25,297 nucleotides of DNA from positions 1 through 25,297 of the IMG/VR virus record IMGVR_UViG_3300006028_000034; one strand, given 5' to 3'. This document shows, piece after piece, positions 20,524 through 25,297 of the stretch. Position 1 is the stretch's first letter; every line of letters begins with the position of its first letter. A model generated the notes under the pieces. It was given only the letters and a program-made list of their open reading frames with translations. It did no database searches and had not been told where the DNA came from. The stretch is from a virus. The position numbers were made by a program, and so were the translations under genes.

Positions 20524-20658
20524 ATGAAGACTGTGGTCAATCTGCTGTTAGCGCCCGCAGCCTTCTGTTTTGCCGCTGTAACGCTCGCCTGCTACGCGAC
20601 ACTCGGAGCCGCTGCGCTGCCGAGATTGGTAGCCAATAGCGCGCTCCACCGCAGATAA
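20524..20658 (+). CDS. Tiny membrane/signal-type protein
   Basis: ATG 20524 gives a 44-residue protein, MKTVVNLLLAPAAFCFAAVT and then LACYATLGAAALPRLVANSA, ending LHRR. It is almost entirely hydrophobic between a basic start and a basic end, so it is a single- or double-span membrane peptide or an uncleaved signal. It lies 5 bases before the gp4-like gene. A VTLAC sequence is not a good lipobox. It could be a holin/spanin-type peptide; evidence is only hydrophobicity and position. Confidence 0.5.
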   Translation: MKTVVNLLLAPAAFCFAAVTLACYATLGAAALPRLVANSALHRR

Positions 20659-20663
20659 ACTCC

Positions 20664-21377
20664 ATGTCCTCCTCTCTGACTCAATTCGCCAACGCCGCTG
20701 GCCTCGACCTCGGCGTCATGGACTCCGGCGGCGCTTTCTCCACTCAGCAGTATCTGGATATCCTCGCCAAAGCCAACCGGATCCTCGACAACTGGTCCGC
20801 CGATCAGATCCAGATTCCATGGGCCATCAAGAGCTCGGTGGCCGTCACCGCCAATACGCGGCTCTATTCCGTCGGTCCGGGCGGAGCGAACTGGGCGCTC
20901 GGGAGCCTTTACGCGCCGGTCAAGTTTGTTGCCGCGGCGCACAACGTGGGTGGAACCGGGCAGATTACGCCGGTTAAGATCGTGAGCCCAGTCGAATGGG
21001 AGTCGATTGCCGACCGGGATGTGAGCGCGAACCTCATCAAGTACCTGTTCTATCAGCGCGGCTCGATCGGCACATTCCAGGCATCGGCCGCAATTTCTCC
21101 CGCGCCGCTGCAAAACGGGACGCTCGAGCTTGTCTGGTGGGATCGATTCACCCAGTTCGCCGATGTGAGCACACCCGTCACGTTCCCGCCAGGCTACGAG
21201 CGCGCCTTTCAGTTGGAGCTCGCACTCTCGATCGCGCCGATGTTTGACGAAACGCCGTCTGCCGATCTCCAGGCGGAGTATGGCAAGGCTATGAACGCGC
21301 TGCGCAAGCTCAATGCCGACCTATGGGGCGTGGATTCTCTGGCTCCGGAGCAGGCGGCGGTGAAGGCGACGGAATAA
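20664..21377 (+). CDS. Tail adaptor (head-completion) protein, P22 gp4-like
   Basis: 237 residues, no signal peptide. The pattern fits the P22 gp4/tail-accessory family: N-terminal helices (FSTQQYLDILAKANRILDNW), an aromatic/basic segment, then TRLYSVGPGGANW and beta strands (VKIVSPVEWESIADRD), and a C-terminal helix with YERAFQLELALSIAPMF and AEYGKAMNALRKLN. P22 gp4 (166 residues) attaches under the portal and starts tail assembly. A second, shorter homologue begins at 24812 and shares LDxW and Y-(S/T)-(V/I)-GPG. The gp10-like gene follows immediately, as in P22-like tail modules. Confidence 0.8.
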   Translation: MSSSLTQFANAAGLDLGVMDSGGAFSTQQYLDILAKANRILDNWSADQIQIPWAIKSSVAVTANTRLYSVGPGGANWALGSLYAPVKFVAAAHNVGGTGQITPVKIVSPVEWESIADRDVSANLIKYLFYQRGSIGTFQASAAISPAPLQNGTLELVWWDRFTQFADVSTPVTFPPGYERAFQLELALSIAPMFDETPSADLQAEYGKAMNALRKLNADLWGVDSLAPEQAAVKATE

Positions 21378-21381
21378 GCGC

Positions 21382-22890
21382 ATGAAGTTAGTCCCGCCAG
21401 CCGAGTGGGCTTTCAATGGTCCGACATACCTCGCCGAATCGCCCGTCTTCGACTGCCAACGCGCTGTGAATCTTTATCCAGAATTTGGATACAAGACCAG
21501 CAAGACCGGCATCGCCCTGATCGGCACGCCGGGTCTGGCGACTTTCATGACGCTGCCGACCGCGCCGGTTCGCGCGCTGTGGGCGGGTTCCACCGCACTC
21601 GCTGGCCGCAATAAGCTATTCGCCGTCGGGGGCACGCATCCCTATCAGTTGGGCAACGGGGGCGTGGTCATCCACGATTACGGGGCGATGGCCGTTAGCG
21701 ACGGCACCGGGCCATGCTTTTTCAAAGAAAACGGGCTACAACTCCTCGTTTTAGACACTTCCGCCCTGGAGATTTTCAACCTCAATAACAGTGGATTCAC
21801 CGCCGATCCAGTGTTCAGCGCGACCGCCCTTGAGTATCTGGACGGGTTTTACGTGGCGATCGCCGCCGGCGGAAGTCTGGCCGGCCCCAATCCGAACCAG
21901 ATCAACGTATCGGCGCCACTCGATGGAACCACCTGGCCCGCGCTTGCTTTCGCCATCCGCACCGGCGCCGCCGATCTCATCACGCAACTCTGCGTCGTCA
22001 ACAATAAGCTGTGGATATTCGGCCAGAAGAACATCGAAGTCTGGTACAACGCTGGCTCGTCTCCCTTCCCGCTCGCCCGCATTGACGGGATGACGATCAA
22101 CCAGGGGCTGCTGCTGCCCTACTCGGTCGTTAAGCTCGACAATACCGTGTTTTGGGTTGGCGCCGACGATCGCGGCTATGCGGTGGTCTATCGCGCCAAC
22201 GGGCAACAGCCGCTCCGGATCTCCAATCATTCGGTCGAGAACTTTATTTCCACATGGGCGCAGACCGGCTCGGCCAACGCCTTCGCATACCAGGAGCGAG
22301 GCCACACCTTCTACGTGCTGAACTTCCCACTGGCTGTCGTCGGCGGCGGACAGGTAGGCGCGACGCTGGCTTATGATCTGGCCACGCAGATGTGGCATGA
22401 GCGGTACTACCTGAACCCCGGCAGCGGGAATTTCGAAGCGGCGCGGCAATACTGCTTTGCGTCGATACCGAACTTCATGTCCGGCTCCAGCGCGACAACC
22501 AACTTCGCCGGCGACCGGAGCAACGGCAAGATCTACACGCAGAGCATCGAGATTGCGAGCGACGCAGGCGACGCCATCCGCCGGATCAGGACCAGCCCGC
22601 ATGTGGCTCCATCGGACCGCTGGATCAAGTATCCGCGCATCGAGTTCGAAGCGGATATCGGCAACGCGCAGATTATCCTGGACTACTCAAACAACGGTGG
22701 CCGGAACTTTGCGACCGGGACACCGACTTACACGCTCTCAAAGAGCGGTGAGAAGACACCCGGCGGGTTTGACCGCTACTTTCAGACGCAACTCGGCCGG
22801 TCGCGTGATCGAGTGTTCCGGGGAACCATCACCAGCTCAGCCGATCTGATCCGGCTGATTAATTCGAATTTGTACGTTGGGGGCCAATAA
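21382..22890 (+). CDS. Packaged-DNA stabilisation/tail protein, P22 gp10-like
   Basis: 502 residues (P22 gp10 is about 470). The N-terminus CQRAVNLYPEFGYKTSKTGI and then ALIGTPGLATFMTLPTAPVR is the typical opening of the phage stabilisation family. Middle blades: YLDGFYVAIA, WPALAFAIRTGAADLITQLC, LWIFGQKNIEVWYNAGSSPF, FWVGADDRGYAVVYRANGQQ. The end has RIEFEADIGNAQIILDYSNN and RVFRGTITSSADLIRLINSN. In P22 gp10 forms the tail hub below gp4 and keeps DNA inside. It starts 4 bases after the gp4-like gene and its stop abuts the next ATG. Confidence 0.85.
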   Translation: MKLVPPAEWAFNGPTYLAESPVFDCQRAVNLYPEFGYKTSKTGIALIGTPGLATFMTLPTAPVRALWAGSTALAGRNKLFAVGGTHPYQLGNGGVVIHDYGAMAVSDGTGPCFFKENGLQLLVLDTSALEIFNLNNSGFTADPVFSATALEYLDGFYVAIAAGGSLAGPNPNQINVSAPLDGTTWPALAFAIRTGAADLITQLCVVNNKLWIFGQKNIEVWYNAGSSPFPLARIDGMTINQGLLLPYSVVKLDNTVFWVGADDRGYAVVYRANGQQPLRISNHSVENFISTWAQTGSANAFAYQERGHTFYVLNFPLAVVGGGQVGATLAYDLATQMWHERYYLNPGSGNFEAARQYCFASIPNFMSGSSATTNFAGDRSNGKIYTQSIEIASDAGDAIRRIRTSPHVAPSDRWIKYPRIEFEADIGNAQIILDYSNNGGRNFATGTPTYTLSKSGEKTPGGFDRYFQTQLGRSRDRVFRGTITSSADLIRLINSNLYVGGQ

Positions 22891-23472
22891 ATGGCTGATG
22901 TAAATAATACCGCATCCCCGCTTGTGCCGCTTGATACGCCGATCCTTACGGCAGGCTCCATGGACGACATTCCAGCCGGGCAGGACCGCGGGTTACCTAC
23001 GATGCCATGGATTGCATTCTGGAACGCACTTGGAAATTTCCTGAGGGCGCTGATCGGCCTGCCAGCCCATTCCGTTCTAATCGGACAAGGGGTTGCGCCG
23101 ATAACGGGAGCCTCGCCTGGGGCCGCTGGGCACGTGTTGACTTCGAATGGCGCCGCAGCCGACCCCACGTTCCAGGCTGGGCTGGCTACTCCTGTAACTG
23201 TGCCAAACGGCGGCTCGGGTGATACCACGCTAACGGCGCATGGAGTCTTGATCGGACAAGGCGTTCTGCCGGTGGCGGTAACGGGTGTCGGCGGCGTGAA
23301 CCAATTTCTAGCCGGGGTCGTGGGAGCGGATCCCATTTTCCGAAACCTCGCCTCCAACGATGGACCCGGAATCCACAACACCATCGTTCTCGCCAAGATA
23401 ACTCCGGGAGGAACCAACGGATCATTGACGGTTGACGGCGGATTCATTATGGGTTACGTCCCGCCGACGTAA
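22891..23472 (+). CDS. Tail-fibre-like protein with LIGQG repeats
   Basis: 193 residues starting MADVNNTASPLVPLDTPILT; no signal peptide. Two repeats of fibre type: HSVLIGQGVAPITGASPGAA with HVLTSNGAAADPTFQ, and HGVLIGQGVLPVAVTGVGGV with FLAGVVGADPIFR. These match the GVLLGQGTSPVTATA...LTSNGAGADPTFQ style of many phage tail fibres. It begins directly after the gp10-like stop (TAAATG). As the fibre gene after gp10 it is probably a virion fibre or needle-associated protein. It is notable as a fibre gene that lacks the Sec signal seen upstream. Confidence 0.8.
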   Translation: MADVNNTASPLVPLDTPILTAGSMDDIPAGQDRGLPTMPWIAFWNALGNFLRALIGLPAHSVLIGQGVAPITGASPGAAGHVLTSNGAAADPTFQAGLATPVTVPNGGSGDTTLTAHGVLIGQGVLPVAVTGVGGVNQFLAGVVGADPIFRNLASNDGPGIHNTIVLAKITPGGTNGSLTVDGGFIMGYVPPT

Positions 23473-23484
23473 GAAGGAGGCTTT

Positions 23485-23889
23485 ATGCTCGAACGATTAC
23501 TCTCGCAGTTCGCCTATGTCCAGGACCTCAAGAAAGAGCTTGCCATTACCACCGAAGAAGCCAAGTTGCTGCTCCGGCAGAGAACGGAGTTGCGGGAGAT
23601 CGCCGACGCCGAGTTGAAGGATAATGCGAGGCTGCGGGAACAGGCCAAGATACGCGAAGGGTTGCTCCATCACGAAGTGGCGATGCGTGCGGATGAGGGC
23701 CATAGGGCCAAGGGGCATATCACGGAACTGGAATCGCATTGCCAGCGCCAGATGAAGATAAATGAGGGCCTGGAGAAGAAACTTGCGGCGACCTACACCC
23801 AAATAGGTGAGATGGCGGAAGAGTTGCGGAATATCAAGGTTGAACTACCGCCCGCGAAGCCCAAGCGTGCGCCGCGCAAGCGGAAGTAG
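23485..23889 (+). CDS. Coiled-coil protein with basic tail
   Basis: ATG 23485 has a strong Shine-Dalgarno (AAGGAGG, 4-base spacing). The 134-residue protein is almost entirely charged helix with coiled-coil heptads (VQDLKKELAITTEEAKLLLR, then ADAELKDNARLREQAKIREG), ending in a very basic KPKRAPRKRK. It could bind DNA or membrane at the basic end; P22 gp26 (tail needle) is also a coiled coil, but the basic tail and small size differ. Its stop (23887-23889) directly abuts the stop of the convergent gene. Confidence 0.75.
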   Translation: MLERLLSQFAYVQDLKKELAITTEEAKLLLRQRTELREIADAELKDNARLREQAKIREGLLHHEVAMRADEGHRAKGHITELESHCQRQMKINEGLEKKLAATYTQIGEMAEELRNIKVELPPAKPKRAPRKRK

Positions 23890-24204
23890 TCAGGACTCCG
23901 GGGTGTTCAGCAACTTCAGGAATTCGTCGGAAGGTTTCGGCCAGACATAGGGCTGGCCGGTAGCCGGGTGATAACAAATAATTACGGGCGTTCCGTAAAC
24001 CTCCATCTTACTCGCCATCCGCCAACCTTCCTCCCACGGGACAAGCCTGAGTGGCGGCGGGAAAGTCGGTGGGTTCTGTAAGTGCTCCAAAGCCTTGGGT
24101 CTGTCGGAAAAATAGAGCGTAAAGCCCAGAACCGTAGCAATCAAAAACATAAATGCCGCCACCTTGCCGGGATCTGAGAGGTCGGACACGGTAACGGGCA
24201 GCAT
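23890..24204 (-). CDS. Membrane-anchored accessory protein, 104 residues
   Basis: ATG 24204 overlaps the upstream Tat gene's stop by one base (TGATG), so the pair is an operon. One membrane span at about residues 13-31 (KVAAFMFLIATVLGFTLYFS) is followed by an external/soluble Pro-rich domain with PLRLVPWEEGWRMASKMEVY, GTPVIICYHPATGQPYVWPK and PSDEFLKLLNT. No family recognised. Coupling to a Tat-exported protein suggests both act at the inner membrane or periplasm. Confidence 0.7.
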   Translation of the reverse strand: MLPVTVSDLSDPGKVAAFMFLIATVLGFTLYFSDRPKALEHLQNPPTFPPPLRLVPWEEGWRMASKMEVYGTPVIICYHPATGQPYVWPKPSDEFLKLLNTPES

Positions 24205-24800
24205 CAGGATTTCACGACACCCAGACCATAGATCATGTCGAAACGCAGAATGCGGGTTGCCGTCGGATCGAAGCGGCGTTCTCCCGTAACGACCAATAAG
24301 TTGGCGCCGCCAGCGCGGCGGACAGACTGAATGATTCTCTCAGCAAGGCTGAGTCCGAGCGGCTCGATGCGCCTCTCTGAATACTCATCCCACGCGCGAT
24401 GAATGGGGCAGGAATGGTAATTGTCAAGATCTATATCGACTGCCACTTGCTGAAGTAGCGTTACTGGCGTCAGGTGGTCCAGGGGCGACAAATGGTAATG
24501 CGGTGACCAAAGGGGAAGCGGAGTCCGTACCATGACTGTGTCGCCTGATTTGACGGTGCGCCATTCGTCCACGGCCCATTGATTCATCCGGAGCCACTTC
24601 AGCTCGCGCTCGACTACTTCCAGTATCCGGGCGCTCAAAATCTCCAGTGGTTGGTAGCTCTCAATGGGAGTAGGGCGTTCGAGCGAGACTGCGTGCAGCC
24701 AGTTCTCATGCGTCGGATCGGCGATCAACTTCGGCCCGATGATCTTGCCAAGCACAGCCCCGGCGAGCAGCCCCAGGAATCCGCGGCGCGTTGTTTCCAT
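24204..24800 (-). CDS. Tat-signal protein with coat-protein-like body
   Basis: 198 residues starting METTRRGFLGLLAGAVLGKI, a clear twin-arginine signal. The rest shares three motifs with the coat protein encoded at 7261, in order and at nearly the same spacing: KSGDTVMVRTP (residues 84-94) versus KIGDTIYVAKP (43-53); PVTLLQQVAVD (112-122) versus PITINQQSGVD (75-85); GLSLAERI (149-156) versus GLSLANKL (109-116). It therefore looks like a truncated relative of the coat N-terminal half carrying an export signal. This is by eye; chance similarity is possible. It is operonic with 23890-24204 and starts 11 bases from the divergent 24812 gene. Confidence 0.75.
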   Translation of the reverse strand: METTRRGFLGLLAGAVLGKIIGPKLIADPTHENWLHAVSLERPTPIESYQPLEILSARILEVVERELKWLRMNQWAVDEWRTVKSGDTVMVRTPLPLWSPHYHLSPLDHLTPVTLLQQVAVDIDLDNYHSCPIHRAWDEYSERRIEPLGLSLAERIIQSVRRAGGANLLVVTGERRFDPTATRILRFDMIYGLGVVKS

Positions 24801-24811
24801 GACCTAATTGT

Positions 24812-25297
24812 ATGCCCCAAACGTACACCTTCGCCCAGATCGCCTACCGCGCCTACCGCCACATCAGCGGCCATCGCGCCGCCATGGTGCTGTCGCCCGA
24901 CATCCTAAACGATATCTTCGGCGAGGGCACAGACATGCTCGACGAGTGGCTGAACGACGAGAACATGGTTTTCGCCCGGCGCCGGGACTCCTGGAGCCTC
25001 TTGGCTGGCGTGCAGGCGTACACCATCGGGCCGGGAGCGGATTTCAATGGTCCGCGCCCCACCAATATCGACGAGGCGAATGTCATCCTCACGACCAGCA
25101 ATCCGCCGATCCGCAAGCCGGTCCATATCGCCACCGCTTCGGAATTCTCGCTGATCGCGGTGCAGGGCATTCCGTTCGCCATCCCGCAGGAGCTCTGGTA
25201 CGACAATAATTTCTCAGACACAGGCACGGCCACCATCAACCTGTGGCCCGGTCCGCTCGCCGACTACCTGCTCGAGCTGTACACCTGGCAGCAGTTG
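24812..25297 (+). CDS. Second P22 gp4-like tail adaptor, 5' part only
   Basis: ATG 24812 opens a frame that runs to the right edge with no stop, giving the first 162 residues. It begins MPQTYTFAQIAYRAYRHISG, then SPDILNDIFGEGTDMLDEWL, an aromatic/basic SWSLLAGVQAYTIGPGADFN, and beta text ending LELYTWQQL. It shares the LDxW helix and the YxxGPG strand with the protein at 20664. The rest of the gene lies outside the window. Two adaptor genes 3.4 kb apart suggest a duplicated or mosaic tail module. No Shine-Dalgarno is visible in the 11-base gap to the divergent Tat gene. Confidence 0.75.
   Translation, partial: MPQTYTFAQIAYRAYRHISGHRAAMVLSPDILNDIFGEGTDMLDEWLNDENMVFARRRDSWSLLAGVQAYTIGPGADFNGPRPTNIDEANVILTTSNPPIRKPVHIATASEFSLIAVQGIPFAIPQELWYDNNFSDTGTATINLWPGPLADYLLELYTWQQL

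Noticed and set aside
20388-20639. GTG-started 83-codon ORF
   Set aside because: It overlaps a better small gene (20524-20658) in another frame, its C-terminal half is Arg/Cys-rich and it has no ribosome site.
20524-20658. Lipoprotein (spanin) reading of the 44-residue peptide
   Set aside because: VTLAC does not fit a lipobox (no Leu at -3 with a small residue at -2), so a lipoprotein call is unsupported.
21751-22602. Minus-strand ORF of 283 codons opposite the gp10-like gene
   Set aside because: The + strand product matches a known phage family over its whole length, and the antisense product has no recognisable features.

Overview
The window reads as part of a tailed-phage genome or prophage with a P22-like (short-tailed) morphogenesis module. 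It is GC-rich, densely packed and mostly on the + strand. Four genes anchor this by family resemblance: a scaffold-like protein (5862-7160), a P22 gp5-type coat protein (7261-8511), a gp4-type tail adaptor (20664-21377) and a gp10-type DNA-stabilisation/tail protein (21382-22890). A second gp4-type gene starts at 24812 and runs off the window. No large terminase, portal, integrase, lysin or tRNA was seen. The host cannot be proven. Many predicted signal peptides end in Ala/Gly-Gln, a style I associate with Acidobacteria (Bryobacter/Solibacter type); this is inference only.

Layout. 1-1307: end of an unknown gene, a small acidic gene, a helix-turn-helix protein that could be a small terminase, and a small coupled ORF ending in a perfect hairpin. 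1321-4075, minus strand: five small accessory or regulatory genes. Two are zinc-ribbon relatives, one of which (3501-4075) appears broken by two single-base frameshifts. Two promoters here carry the same palindromic core. 4170-4928: three small + genes, two with membrane segments (possible lysis-type proteins). 4935-5252: a minus-strand Tat-signal protein. 5269-8511: a secreted protein, scaffold and coat. 8530-9167: a decayed NUMOD/IENR1-type homing-endonuclease remnant.

9152-20658 is the unusual part: an ~11 kb run of tail-fibre-, lectin- and beta-structure-like genes. At least eight start with an apparent Sec signal peptide, often with ATGA or TGATG stop/start overlaps. The largest is a 1242-residue protein with a beta-rich N-terminal half, a LamG-like domain and a propeller-like C-terminus. 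The gp4, gp10, tail-fibre and coiled-coil genes follow.

Four minus-strand cargo loci (4935-5252, 10654-10929, 17079-17285, 23890-24800) sit between structural genes, each convergent with the gene on its left and closely divergent from the gene on its right. Two carry Tat signals and two carry Cys clusters. One Tat protein (24204-24800) shares spaced motifs with the coat protein of the same genome. The combination of exported fibre-like proteins and a Tat-tagged coat relative inside a tailed-phage structural operon is the main candidate for undescribed biology here. All family calls were made by eye, without database searches.
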